Below are positions 15,579 through 24,190 of a stretch of 31,233 nucleotides of DNA, one piece after another. The position numbers and the translations under genes were made by a program. The number at the start of each line of letters is the position of its first letter. The stretch's first letter is position 1. Source of the stretch: Xenorhabdus eapokensis (lineage in GTDB: Bacteria; Pseudomonadota; Gammaproteobacteria; Enterobacterales; Enterobacteriaceae); contig NZ_MKGQ01000032.1 in the NCBI RefSeq assembly GCF_001908105.1, forward strand, positions 1 to 31,233, written 5' to 3'. The notes below the pieces were generated by a model that was given only the letters and a program-made list of their open reading frames with translations, was not told the DNA's origin and did not search any database.

Positions 15579-16724
15579 ATGAAAAAACTACTCGAATTAC
15601 GCAAACAAAAAGCCGATTTAACCCAACAAATGCGTTCGCTGCTGACCAAAGCCGAAACGGAAAAACGCTCACTTAATCCCGATGAAGCCAAACAATTCGA
15701 CGAGCTGCGCAGCCAATCCGATAACCTGAATACGGAAATTGCCCGTTATGAGTCTTTATCTGATGAAGAACGTAATCAGGCAAAGAATCAGCCAACCAGT
15801 AAAACACTCAGCAATGACGAGCTGCGCCACTATATTCTGACTGGTGAAGCCCGTTCCCTGTCTACAAGCGTCCCCGCAGACGGCGGTTATACCGTTATCC
15901 CTGAGCTGAATAAGCAGATCATGCAGCAACTGGCTGATGAGTCGGTCATGCGTCGAATCTGTACGATTAAAACCACACGCAGCAACGAATATAAACAACT
16001 TGTTTCGGTCGGTGGCGCAGCCGTAATCCACGGGGAAGAAGGCAAGGCGCGTAGTGAGACTGCGACACCAAAGATGGAAGATGTCAGCATCAAGCTGTTT
16101 CCTGTCTATGCCTACCCTAAAACCACGCAAGAAATTATCGATTTTAGCGATGTTGATATTTTGGGCTGGTTAACCTCAGAAATTGCAGATACGTTCGTGG
16201 ATACCGAAGAAACCGATCTGGTGAGCGGTGACGGTAGCAAAAAAGCGAAAGGCTTCCTGTCTTATCCCCGTGATACCCAAACTGACAAGGTACGTGCGTT
16301 CGGTACACTACAAAAGCTGGAAGCAACTAGCCTTGAAGCCGATAGCCTGATTGACCTGAAATTCCTGCTCAGGAATAAATATCGTAAAAATGCAGTGTGG
16401 GTGATGAACTCCACAACTGCCGCCAAAGTGCAGAAACTGAAAAACGGCAATGGCGATTACATCTGGCGCGAACGTCTGCAAGCGGGTGATCCTGATATGT
16501 TGCTGGGCCTACCTGTCCATTATCTCGAATTTATGCCGGATGACATCATTAGTCTGGGGGACTTCAAACGCGGTTACTTCATCGTTGACCATCAAACGGG
16601 TATTCGTACTCGTCCCGACAATATCACCGAGCCGGGATTTTATAAGATTCACACCGATAAGTATTTAGGCGGCGGGCTGGTGGACTCTAACGCAATCAAG
16701 GTGCTGGAAATCAAAGCCTCTTGA
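15579..16724 (+). CDS. HK97-family major capsid protein
   Basis: This is the shell subunit of the satellite's own head. The 381 residues comprise an N-terminal coiled-coil delta (scaffold) region (about 1-75, starting MKKLLELRKQKADLTQQMRS), a linker where the protease would cut, and an HK97 fold from about SVPADGGYTVIPELNKQIM onwards. E-loop and P-domain features include TTQEIIDFSDVDILGWL, GDGSKKAKGF and VWVMNSTTAAKVQKLKNGNG. The C-terminus has LGLPVHYLEFMP and FKRGYFIVD. It opens the packaging operon, with capsid and protease preceding portal. Base composition is less AT-rich than the flanking DNA, suggesting origin from a different phage source. Confidence 0.95.
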   Translation: MKKLLELRKQKADLTQQMRSLLTKAETEKRSLNPDEAKQFDELRSQSDNLNTEIARYESLSDEERNQAKNQPTSKTLSNDELRHYILTGEARSLSTSVPADGGYTVIPELNKQIMQQLADESVMRRICTIKTTRSNEYKQLVSVGGAAVIHGEEGKARSETATPKMEDVSIKLFPVYAYPKTTQEIIDFSDVDILGWLTSEIADTFVDTEETDLVSGDGSKKAKGFLSYPRDTQTDKVRAFGTLQKLEATSLEADSLIDLKFLLRNKYRKNAVWVMNSTTAAKVQKLKNGNGDYIWRERLQAGDPDMLLGLPVHYLEFMPDDIISLGDFKRGYFIVDHQTGIRTRPDNITEPGFYKIHTDKYLGGGLVDSNAIKVLEIKAS

Positions 16725-16742
16725 TAATCTGGGAGTTTATCG

Positions 16743-17291
16743 ATGAAGAATGATTTTGAAATCCGTACTGCCTCGCTATCTGCCAGTGATAAGAAACTGA
16801 CAGGCTATGTGATTAAGTGGAACAGCCGATCACAAGTTTTGTGGGATGAATTTGTAGAACAATTCGCCCCTAACGCTTTTAGCGCCAGTCTAGCGGCAAG
16901 TGCTGATGTCAGGGCACTTTATGAACATGATCATATGAACCTGTTAGGCCGCACTACGTCCGGTACATTGCAACTTAGCGAAGATACTACCGGATTACGT
17001 TTCGAACTCACCCCGCCTGATACGCAGCTAGGACGCGATGTGCTGACACTGGTTGAGCGGGGTGATATTGCCGGAATGAGTTTTGGATTCAGAGCAATAA
17101 AAGATCAATGGGATACAAGTCAAGAGCCGTATATCAGAACTGTTTTAGAAGCTGAATTACGAGAAATCACCATCACCAGTTTGCCTGCCTATCCTGAAAG
17201 TGGCGTTGAAATTGCCAACCGCTCATTAAACGCAGACAAGCCCTGCAATGTGGATTTGCGCCATTACTGGTTGCAACTGTCCGAGGTGTGA
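16743..17291 (+). CDS. HK97-type prohead protease
   Basis: This serine protease of the U35/herpes-assemblin fold would remove the capsid delta domain during head maturation. The 182-residue protein starts MKNDFEIRTASLSASDKKLT and shows family hallmarks: GYVIKWNSRSQ, FAPNAF, ALYEHDHMNLLGRT (catalytic His) and RGDIAGMSFGFRA (catalytic Ser), then LREITITSLPAYP. The length is typical. GGGAG lies about 8 nt before the ATG. It sits between capsid and portal, 18 bp after the capsid stop. Confidence 0.95.
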   Translation: MKNDFEIRTASLSASDKKLTGYVIKWNSRSQVLWDEFVEQFAPNAFSASLAASADVRALYEHDHMNLLGRTTSGTLQLSEDTTGLRFELTPPDTQLGRDVLTLVERGDIAGMSFGFRAIKDQWDTSQEPYIRTVLEAELREITITSLPAYPESGVEIANRSLNADKPCNVDLRHYWLQLSEV

Positions 17292-17293
17292 TT

Positions 17294-18511
17294 ATGTGGC
17301 CTTTTAAGCGTAAAGCCGCTGAGACTCGTAGTATCAGTATTGATGAGTTTCTTTCTCTGGCAGGCATGGTTAATACCAAATCGGGCGAGCATGTTTCACC
17401 CTCGACCGCCGAAGGTTTACCTGCCGTGATGAATGCCGTCACGGTGATTAGTGAAGCGGTCGCCACTATGCCCTGTTATCTCTATCGGGTTCAACATCAT
17501 CAAGGCAAAGAGTCCCGCGCATGGTTGAGTGATCATCCGGTTGATTATTTGCTTAATGAATGTCCTAACGATTGCCAAACACCGTTTCAGTTTAAGCGCA
17601 CGCTGATGCGTCATTGTCTACTGAATGGTAATGCTTATGCCGTAATTGTCTGGGGCAAAGACGGACAGCCACAATCGTTGCACCCTTACCCACCGTCAGC
17701 GGTTGTGCCGCAACGATTATCGGATCACCGCTTTGCTTACACCATCACCGAACCCTATAGCGGCAAGGTCAAAACCTATCTACAGGAAGAAGTTTTGCAT
17801 TTGCGCTATGCCACCGAAGATGGCTTTCTTGGTCGCTCACCCGTCACTATTTGCCGAGAAACATTGGGTTTAGGATTGGCGCAACAGCGGCACGGAGCAA
17901 GCATCATGAAAGAGGGCATGATGGCAGCGGGCGTGATTAAAGCCGCTGACTGGCTGGATGGCATCAAGGGTAATAAAGCATTGGAAGCCCTCGAACGTTA
18001 TAAAGGCGCTCGTAATGCGGGGAAAACGCCCATTCTTGAAGGCGGGATGGAGTACCAGCAATTAGGCATGAGTAACCAAGATGCCGAATGGCTGGCCTCC
18101 CGTCGCTTCACGATTGATGATATCGCCCGTATGTTCAACGTCAGCCCGATCTTTCTGCAAGAGTATTCGAACAGCACCTACAGCAACTTTAGCGAAGCCT
18201 CTCGCGCCTTTCTGACCATTACCATGCGCCCGTGGCTCGCCAACTTTGAGCAGCAAATCAAATCTGCCTTACTGATGAATTCACCAAAACGGGGCATTCG
18301 TTATCAAGTGGAATTTGATACAGCCGACCTGCTTCGCGCTAATCCGAAAGAACGTTTTCAGAGTTATGAAACTGCCATTAAATCCGGCGTGATGTGCCCG
18401 AATGAAGCCCGCGAACGGGAAGGGTTATCGCCCCGTGCCGGTGGCGATGAATTCAGTCAGGCATGGAAACAAACAGTGGAAATCAAACAACAATCGGAGG
18501 CCAAAAAATGA
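17294..18511 (+). CDS. HK97-family portal protein
   Basis: The portal forms the dodecameric DNA entry ring of the head and docks the terminase. I place the start at the ATG at 17294, with GAGG 7 nt upstream; a GTG at 17288 is the alternative. The 405-residue product shows typical blocks: MWPFKRKAAE, LPAVMNAVTVISEAVATMPC, LLNGNAYAVIVWGKDGQP, LGLAQQRHGASIMKEGM and FNVSPIFLQEYSNSTYSNFS. Its end overlaps the adaptor gene by an ATGA, so the assembly genes are translationally coupled. Confidence 0.95.
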   Translation: MWPFKRKAAETRSISIDEFLSLAGMVNTKSGEHVSPSTAEGLPAVMNAVTVISEAVATMPCYLYRVQHHQGKESRAWLSDHPVDYLLNECPNDCQTPFQFKRTLMRHCLLNGNAYAVIVWGKDGQPQSLHPYPPSAVVPQRLSDHRFAYTITEPYSGKVKTYLQEEVLHLRYATEDGFLGRSPVTICRETLGLGLAQQRHGASIMKEGMMAAGVIKAADWLDGIKGNKALEALERYKGARNAGKTPILEGGMEYQQLGMSNQDAEWLASRRFTIDDIARMFNVSPIFLQEYSNSTYSNFSEASRAFLTITMRPWLANFEQQIKSALLMNSPKRGIRYQVEFDTADLLRANPKERFQSYETAIKSGVMCPNEAREREGLSPRAGGDEFSQAWKQTVEIKQQSEAKK

Positions 18512-18843
18512 GAGCAGGCAGATTACGGCATCGGATAACGATCCGAAAAAATGAAGCCAGTCGGGGTAAATTTGGTGAAGTACTCAATAACTGGGTGGAT
18601 TTAGCCACGGTCTGGGCAGAAGTGAAAGCGATTAGCGGGCGGGAGCTGGTGGCCTCCGGCGCCGTGTTCTCAGAAGCCACCGTGCGTATCTGGCTGCGTT
18701 ACCGTGCTGATGTGACTACAGCGAACAGCATTACCTTTCACGGAGCGAACACGACGGGCACAGCTTTTAGCATTATGGCGGTCATCCCCGATGCGAAATA
18801 CACCCGCCTAGAGTTACTTTGCAAGGGAGGGATATTCCGATGA
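18508..18843 (+). CDS. Head-tail adaptor (head closure) protein, SPP1/HK97 type
   Basis: The 111-residue protein from the ATG at 18508 (after CGGAGG) starts MRAGRLRHRITIRKNEASRG and continues with VDLATVWAEVKAISGRELVA and YRADVTTANSITFHG. This is the pattern of phage head-tail adaptors of the SPP1 gp16 family, small beta-barrel rings that close the head after packaging. It overlaps the portal stop and the next start by 4 nt each. Its presence shows that heads are finished for joining to tails, although no tail genes follow. Confidence 0.88.
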   Translation: MRAGRLRHRITIRKNEASRGKFGEVLNNWVDLATVWAEVKAISGRELVASGAVFSEATVRIWLRYRADVTTANSITFHGANTTGTAFSIMAVIPDAKYTRLELLCKGGIFR

Positions 18844-19142
18844 GCCAGATTGAAATTCCCTTGAACGAAATCAAACAATATTGCCGATTGGATGAGAGCA
18901 ATACCCTTGATGATGCCTTACTCATGGGCTATGCCGCCGCCGCGCTTGAAGTCTGTCAGCAACATATCGGTAAGCGGTTTGGTGATAATCTGGTTTTTAC
19001 CCCAGCGATTAAAGTCGGTTGTCTGCTTTATATTGGCTTGTTGTATGAGAATCGGGAAATGGCAACCGATGTTGAGCTAAAAGAAGTGCCTTTTACCATC
19101 AAATCACTGTGGTCTGTCTATCGGGATGTGGGGATCTACTGA
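18840..19142 (+). CDS. Head-tail connector protein (HK97 gp6-like)
   Basis: This 100-residue helical protein starts MSQIEIPLNEIKQYCRLDES and continues with DDALLMGYAAAALEVCQQHI and VGCLLYIGLLYENRE. The arrangement fits the gp6-like connector family, whose members stack under the portal as a second ring. AGGGAGGG precedes the start, which overlaps the adaptor stop in ATGA; its stop overlaps the HNH start by one base. It should present the tail-docking surface and so determine which helper tails can be used. Confidence 0.88.
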   Translation: MSQIEIPLNEIKQYCRLDESNTLDDALLMGYAAAALEVCQQHIGKRFGDNLVFTPAIKVGCLLYIGLLYENREMATDVELKEVPFTIKSLWSVYRDVGIY

Positions 19143-19567
19143 TGCCGTGGCAACCATTAAGGCGTTGTAGTTATCCGAGTTGTAAACAACGGGTACAGTC
19201 CGGTCGCTGTGAGGAACATCGGCGGGAACAGAACAGGCAGCGTGGTACACGTACCGAACGTGGCTACAGTAACCGGTGGGGACGTTATCGACTGCAATAC
19301 CTGAAAGCCTATCCCTTATGTGTCCATTGCCTCGAACAAAACAGTTACACACCCGCCACCATTGTGGATCACATTATCCCAATCAATGGTGATAGTGATG
19401 TGTTGTTTTGGCTTGCCTCCAACCATCAAGCGTTATGCCAGACTTGCCATAACCGTAAGACCGTCCAGACAGACCCCATCTCCAAAGCCAAGCGCAAACA
19501 GGGAAGCTATCAGGAGCAGGAGGAAGAAGCGGCACGATTGTTGAAATTCGGAATAATAACTAAATGA
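19142..19567 (+). CDS. HNH endonuclease of the packaging module
   Basis: HNH proteins of this kind (HK97 gp74-like) assist terminase cleavage at cos. The 141-residue product has zinc ligands CSYPSCKQ and CEEH near the N-terminus, CVHCLEQ in the middle and the HNH core VDHIIPINGD, NHQALCQTCHNRKT (about residues 77-105). The C-terminus is a charged Gln/Glu-rich tail. I chose the ATG at 19142, which overlaps the connector stop. Its place beside the small terminase gene, across a 117-bp gap, is the standard cos-flanking arrangement of HK97-like phages. Confidence 0.93.
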   Translation: MPWQPLRRCSYPSCKQRVQSGRCEEHRREQNRQRGTRTERGYSNRWGRYRLQYLKAYPLCVHCLEQNSYTPATIVDHIIPINGDSDVLFWLASNHQALCQTCHNRKTVQTDPISKAKRKQGSYQEQEEEAARLLKFGIITK

Positions 19568-19684
19568 AATAACGGGGAGGGGTATCAAAAATGACAAACA
19601 TCCCTCTGAGCGGAACCGCCCCCTCCTTCAATTTTTACGCACGGCAATTTTTTTGAAAATAAATCACAAGGAACAGAGAACATT
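19568..19684. other. Candidate cos region between HNH and terS
   Basis: This 117-bp interval is the largest gap in an operon whose other neighbours overlap or nearly touch. It contains a GC-rich core, GCGGAACCGCCCCCTCC, and an A/T tract ending in TTTTTTT. In HK97-like phages cos lies between the HNH gene and terS, so I propose the packaging site here. A 21-codon frame at 19591-19656, preceded by GGGAGGGG, covers the core and may be a tiny gene or chance. Confidence 0.45.
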
Positions 19685-20038
19685 ATGGCAAGAGCGCCCA
19701 AACCGCCTACTTATTTAAATGATATTGCCGCCAGTCAATGGAAGGCCAAAAGCAAAATCTTAAACGAGCGGGAAGACCTAAACGCCGCCGACTGGAACAA
19801 CTTAGAGCTGTATTGCGTCAACTATGCCATTTACCGAAAAGCCGTGGCAGACCTTGATATCAGGGGCTTTAGCATTGTGAATAGTCAGGGCAGTGAAAGC
19901 CGTAATCCCTCATTGAGTGCCAAAGCCGACGCTGAAAAAATCATGATAAAAATGTCTTCATTACTGGGTTTTGATCCCGTATCACGGCGCAAAAATCCGG
20001 TGGAAACGGAAGAAGAGGACGAACTAGACCGACTATGA
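19685..20038 (+). CDS. Terminase small subunit, P27 family
   Basis: TerS recognises the packaging site and hands DNA to TerL. The 117-residue protein starts MARAPKPPTYLNDIAASQWK and continues with EREDLNAADWNNLELYCVNY, RKAVADLDIRGFSIVNSQGS and NPSLSAKADAEKIMIKMSSL. This is the helix-turn-helix plus oligomerisation layout of P27-type small terminases. The acidic C-terminal tail (ETEEEDELD) fits contact with TerL. It overlaps terL by 4 nt. The preceding 117-bp gap probably holds its binding site. Confidence 0.93.
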   Translation: MARAPKPPTYLNDIAASQWKAKSKILNEREDLNAADWNNLELYCVNYAIYRKAVADLDIRGFSIVNSQGSESRNPSLSAKADAEKIMIKMSSLLGFDPVSRRKNPVETEEEDELDRL

Positions 20039-21696
20039 ACGTATGGGAACAGTACGCTTTTGATATCGAAAACGACACAATTCCGGCCTGTAAACGGGTA
20101 AAACAGGCGGTGAAACGCTATCTTAACGACCTGAATAACCCACTTTATGTGTTTGATTCGGAGGTTGTGACGCGGTTTATTGCATTTTCCCGCTACTGTC
20201 CGCACGTCAAAGGCCACTTGCGCGGTAAACCCATCATGCTTGAGCCGTGGCAGCAGTTCGCCTTTGCTAATCTGTTCGGCTTCAAAGTCAAAGCAACCGG
20301 ACGCCGGAAATATCGCAGTGCTTACATTCAGGTACCGCGCAAAAATTCTAAGTCTACCGTTGCCGCAATACTGGCTAACTGGTTTCTGGTGATGGAGAAC
20401 GGGCAGCAGGATATCTACACCGCCGCCGTGAGTCGGGATCAGGCACGTATTGTGTTTGATGATGCCCGGCAAATGTGTCTGTTATCAAAACCGCTTAAAA
20501 AACGGGTCACTGTCCAGCAACACAAAATAACCTATCCGAAGAGCAACAGCCTGTTAAAACCACTGGCCGCCAAAGCCGCCACGATTGAGGGGACTAACCC
20601 CAGTCTGGCAATTGTCGATGAGTACCATTTGCACCCTGATAACGCTGTCTATTCTGCCCTTGAGCTAGGAATGGGCGCACGTCCCGAAGGTATTCTGTTT
20701 GCCATTACCACTGCGGGCAGTAATGTAATCTCAACCTGTAAACAGCACTATGATTATTGTTGTCAGATATTGGATGGCGAAGAACAAAACGAATCGTTAT
20801 TTGCCCTGATTTACGAGCTGGACCACGAGAACGAGATTGATGATGAAGCCCTTTGGATCAAGGCCAATCCCAATCTGAATATTTCCGTGGATAGTACCGC
20901 TTTGCATGACACCATCCAGAAAGCACGAGGTATTCCGTCACAATGGACAGAAATGCTCACCAAACGCTTTAATATCTGGTGTCAGGGGGAAACGCCGTGG
21001 ATGGGCGAAGGCGCATGGAAAGCCTGCCAGACAGATTATGATGAAAACGACCTCAAAGGCTTGGAGTGCTACGCCGGACTGGATCTCTCTTCCACAGGCG
21101 ATATCACCAGCGTCTGCTACATCTTCCCCGTGGATAACGAACTGTTATTACTGACCCGCCATTACCTGCCCGAAACCCAGCTACAGAATCCCGCCAACAA
21201 GAATCGGGCTGTTTATCGCCAGTGGGTACAAATGGGCTGGATACGTACCACACAAGGCGATTGCATTGATTATGACCGTATCCGTGATGACATTCTCAAA
21301 GACAGCCAATGTTTTGATATCAAGCTGGTGGGCTTTGACTCATGGAATGCCACACACTTACGCACCCAATTACAAGGCGCGGGGCTGGATGTTGAACCCT
21401 TCCCGCAAACCTATATGCGTTTTAGCCCAGTGGCAAAATCGGCTGAGGTGTTTGTTAACCGCAAAATCATCCGTCACAACGGTGATCCGGCTCTCGCGTG
21501 GGCGATGTCTAATGTCGTGATGGAAACGGACGCAAACGCCAATATCAAACCGAACAAGAAGAAATCCGCGAATAAAATCGATCCTGCAATTGCATTTCTG
21601 ATGAGCTTTGGCACATGGCAAGTAGAGCATGAAGAGTTTGTGTTTACCTTAAGTGAGGTACAACAGCTACGTCTTAACACATTTAATGGGATATAA
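20035..21696 (+). CDS. Terminase large subunit
   Basis: TerL is the ATPase motor and nuclease that fills the satellite's heads. The 553-residue protein has an adenine-binding MLEPWQQFAFANLFGF (about residues 67-82), Walker A QVPRKNSKST (about 98-107), Walker B LAIVDEYHL (about 190-198), a coupling TTAGSN motif (about 226-231) and an RNase H-like nuclease domain with AGLDLSSTGD (about 344-353) and VGFDSWNA (about 430). It is complete and of normal length. It ends the packaging operon; no head-decoration or tail gene follows, which is the key sign of a satellite rather than a phage. Confidence 0.96.
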   Translation: MNVWEQYAFDIENDTIPACKRVKQAVKRYLNDLNNPLYVFDSEVVTRFIAFSRYCPHVKGHLRGKPIMLEPWQQFAFANLFGFKVKATGRRKYRSAYIQVPRKNSKSTVAAILANWFLVMENGQQDIYTAAVSRDQARIVFDDARQMCLLSKPLKKRVTVQQHKITYPKSNSLLKPLAAKAATIEGTNPSLAIVDEYHLHPDNAVYSALELGMGARPEGILFAITTAGSNVISTCKQHYDYCCQILDGEEQNESLFALIYELDHENEIDDEALWIKANPNLNISVDSTALHDTIQKARGIPSQWTEMLTKRFNIWCQGETPWMGEGAWKACQTDYDENDLKGLECYAGLDLSSTGDITSVCYIFPVDNELLLLTRHYLPETQLQNPANKNRAVYRQWVQMGWIRTTQGDCIDYDRIRDDILKDSQCFDIKLVGFDSWNATHLRTQLQGAGLDVEPFPQTYMRFSPVAKSAEVFVNRKIIRHNGDPALAWAMSNVVMETDANANIKPNKKKSANKIDPAIAFLMSFGTWQVEHEEFVFTLSEVQQLRLNTFNGI

Positions 21697-21786
21697 CGCA
21701 AAAAGGTAAACACTTTTACTGATTCGCTTATTGAACCAGATAAACCAATTAGTTAAAGTAGCCTTGCCATTAGCAAAATCTAGTGG

Positions 21787-21939
21787 TCAGGGATTTGCAA
21801 CCCTGAGTCAAGAACACTGGTAGGATGTTTCTACCAGTGCGCCTGCTATCACCCTTTCAATGGTGGTTCAGGTAGGGGAGGCTTCGGCCTCGCCGGAATC
21901 TTGACCCGGTATTGCAAACCCTGTCTGAATCGCCACCAT
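21787..21939 (+). ncRNA. Multi-stem structured RNA, C4-like, upstream of the Ner-like gene
   Basis: A closing stem GTCAAGA (21807-21813) with TCTTGAC (21899-21905) encloses three hairpins. They are CACTGGTAG/CTACCAGTG (21815-21839), CCTG plus ATCACC with GGTGGT plus CAGG (21842-21872), and GAGGC-TTCG-GCCTC (21878-21891). Another hairpin, TCAGGG/CCCTGA (21787-21806), stands in front. Downstream, CCACCAT (21933-21939) can pair with ATGGTGG inside the second hairpin, giving an alternative fold. The layout resembles phage C4/P4 CI antisense RNAs, which control a downstream gene by pairing near its start. The structure is directly visible; the family is inferred. Confidence 0.6.
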
Positions 21940-21972
21940 CAATTTTATTACTTAATGAAAGGGATAGCTGGA

Positions 21973-22236
21973 ATGATTGATATAAAAAAAGACTGGCATC
22001 AAGCTGATATAATCGCTGCATTACGTAAACGTGGTACAACCTTAGCGGCTGTTTCTCGTGAAGCAGGACTCAGTTCATCTACACTGGCAAATACTCTTAG
22101 CCGTCCGTGGCCTAAAGGCGAATGGATTATTGCTAACTATCTTGAAATACATCCCTCTGAAATTTGGCCTAGTCGCTATTTTGATCAGCATGGTCAACTT
22201 ATTGAGCGCAGGATTCGCAAAGTTTCTACTGAATAG
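21973..22236 (+). CDS. Ner/Nlp-like DNA-binding regulator
   Basis: From the ATG at 21973 the protein has 87 residues. MIDIKKDWHQADIIAALRKR, then GTTLAAVSREAGLSSSTLAN, then WIIANYLEIHPSEIWPSRYF are the hallmarks of the Ner/Nlp (SfsB) helix-turn-helix family, known from Mu Ner as a small repressor. The ribosome binding site is poor (GGAT/GCTGGA), which fits control by the structured RNA just upstream. An ATG at 21955 is an alternative start. It lies between terL and the ABC-3C operon and could govern the satellite's late genes or the defence operon. Confidence 0.88.
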   Translation: MIDIKKDWHQADIIAALRKRGTTLAAVSREAGLSSSTLANTLSRPWPKGEWIIANYLEIHPSEIWPSRYFDQHGQLIERRIRKVSTE

Positions 22237-22254
22237 TTTGATGCTAGTGAAACA

Positions 22255-22310
22255 AGCCATGAGAAAAAATAATATTTTTGATTATTAATTTGATACTCAT
22301 GGCTATTTTT
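22255..22310. terminator. Terminator between the Ner-like gene and the ABC-3C operon
   Basis: AGCCATGAG (22255-22263) pairs perfectly with CTCATGGCT (22296-22304); the loop is long and AT-rich, and ATTTTTTATTTT follows. It lies between converging genes; the T-rich flank serves the rightward transcript. Confidence 0.6.
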
Positions 22311-22393
22311 TATTTTGCACTATTTTTAGATAAATATAATAACTCAATTATTTAAACTTATAGTTGTTATCTCAACAAATAATAGGAATGAAG

Positions 22394-24190
22394 TTACCAT
22401 GTTCTCATTTTAAACAATCTTCCACTTTCGTTTTCATCATGTAAACGAAGGACAATTTCTTCATCATTAAATGCGCTAATTCCAATATTTTCGTGCGGAG
22501 GCATATCAGAGTCAATTAGAGTTATAATTTGCTGCAATCCAAAATCAGAGTAGTTTCTAATTACTTTTAATAAATTCTCTTTTTTCCTGTCATCTAGCGA
22601 TTCAAATACTCCATCATGATAAACAAAACGTGGGAATTTATGAATTGAATTGGCTCTAAGTATAGCCATGTCGAATGCTATACATAAAAGTTTTCGATAA
22701 GTAAAACCCAAGTCTGCGCTTGTCGAATTTCCTAATTCATCTAAAATATCAGCTTTAAACTCAAGATGCCCCTCTTTATTTGGAAATACTCTTAAAAGAG
22801 CGTTACGGTCAATAACACTATCAACAATCTCACTAAAATACAGCCTGATTGATGAAAAAAGACTGTCTGATTGAGCATTTTGTTTTTCAACATTTAGTTC
22901 TATTGATACTTGCAATTGTTCACATTCGCCTTTTAAGTTTCTAACTTCTGTTCTAAGTTCTTGCAAACGATGTATAACTTGTTTCTGCTTTTCTAATGAC
23001 ACTATATCTGCTTTTAATATTACCATTTCATTAGAGTATTTTTTATATTTATCAAAAATGTCAGTGCTACTTAAAAATGATAATTTTTCGGACCTAATTC
23101 CCCCTAATTTATTTAATTCTTTATTTATTTCTTGCAGTTCATTATCTATATCTATTAATTCTTCCAGTAAATATTTGTTTCTTTCTTCCGTAATAGCTTT
23201 GTTAAATGAAATGAGTTGATGAAAATCTTTTTTTATCTGCCCTTCAAAAAAAACTCCAACTTCTTTAAATAATTTCATTGCTTCATCTGGATTGAATAAA
23301 ATGTCACCTTGTTTTAAGGATGATTTTATTTTTCTTTTGTTTTGACTTAAATAATACCTTCTTTCATTTAGCTCAGATATTTTTGAATTAATTTCATCTA
23401 CTAATGACTTTGTTTTTTCTTTATCAAAATCTCGAAAATCAAAGGTGTTTAATAAAATTTGTTTTTTCTCTGATTCTTTTTGTTTTAATAATAACAATCC
23501 TTCTATTTTACTAATGTCATCTATTGAACCACCGAGTTCATTTTTGAGAATGTTTTTATTTTTTTCCTTCTGATTTAAGTCAATTTCCTTACTATAAAGT
23601 TTAGATATTAATTCAGAATTAAAACCTAACACGTGAGATAAAAATGGTTTCCAGTCAGAATGCTTAGATAAAAATTTACTCAACTGAAATACATCTAAAT
23701 AGTCTTTTTGTGTACGTAGTAAATATCCAAGCATGTTCCTAAATGACCACGGACTCAATGCCCTAAAATCAAGAAAACCATCAAGTAAAATTTTTGCTTT
23801 ATCAAATGAAATATTTTTATGATCCCATTTTTCAATAGAAAGAAAAGAAAAATCTTTATGTCTATCTGAGTGTTTTTTAAAGCAAATTTTTGATGGCTCT
23901 TTTACACTCCTACGTATAGTTAGATAAGAAAACTCATCAATCTTTATTTCTAGAAAGAATATAAACTCCTCAAAAACATTCATATGCTTAAAAAGGAAAA
24001 AGTTTTTTTCACGTTTTGATAAAAGAACAAAGTCTATTAGTCTCCCTAAGGTAGTCTTACCTAGGTTATGAGTATCCTTGCGTCGATTTTCTGGTAAGCG
24101 TATCTCAGCTAAGATAACATTCAGGCCTGGCCCAAATTCTATAGGCTCAAAGAGGTCTGATTTATTTGAATATATTTTAGATAGTTTCAT
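22394..24190 (-). CDS. ABC-3C system ATPase (DUF2326-type, SMC/RecN-like)
   Basis: This is the ATPase of an ABC-three-component conflict system. The 598-residue protein starts MKLSKIYSNKSDLFEPIEFG, with a Walker A variant THNLGKTTLGRLID (about residues 40-53). It has long coiled-coil arms (about 200-460, rich in Lys, Glu and Leu) and a C-terminal head with STSADLGFTYRKLLCIAFDM (signature-like) and FVYHDGVFESLDD (Walker B-like, acidic residues after the hydrophobic strand). Such proteins are thought to sense foreign DNA or nucleoprotein and license the partner effector. It overlaps the middle component by 14 bp. Strong A/T bias distinguishes the operon from the packaging genes. Confidence 0.85.
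   Translation of the reverse strand: MKLSKIYSNKSDLFEPIEFGPGLNVILAEIRLPENRRKDTHNLGKTTLGRLIDFVLLSKREKNFFLFKHMNVFEEFIFFLEIKIDEFSYLTIRRSVKEPSKICFKKHSDRHKDFSFLSIEKWDHKNISFDKAKILLDGFLDFRALSPWSFRNMLGYLLRTQKDYLDVFQLSKFLSKHSDWKPFLSHVLGFNSELISKLYSKEIDLNQKEKNKNILKNELGGSIDDISKIEGLLLLKQKESEKKQILLNTFDFRDFDKEKTKSLVDEINSKISELNERRYYLSQNKRKIKSSLKQGDILFNPDEAMKLFKEVGVFFEGQIKKDFHQLISFNKAITEERNKYLLEELIDIDNELQEINKELNKLGGIRSEKLSFLSSTDIFDKYKKYSNEMVILKADIVSLEKQKQVIHRLQELRTEVRNLKGECEQLQVSIELNVEKQNAQSDSLFSSIRLYFSEIVDSVIDRNALLRVFPNKEGHLEFKADILDELGNSTSADLGFTYRKLLCIAFDMAILRANSIHKFPRFVYHDGVFESLDDRKKENLLKVIRNYSDFGLQQIITLIDSDMPPHENIGISAFNDEEIVLRLHDENESGRLFKMRTW

Noticed and set aside
19591..19656. 21-codon gene between HNH and terS
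   Set aside because: It has a good ribosome binding site but is too short to support alone and covers the likely cos region; mentioned only within that feature.
22058..22288. Plus-strand frame of 76 codons over the Ner-like gene
   Set aside because: It is an out-of-frame shadow of the Ner-like gene and runs into the terminator hairpin.
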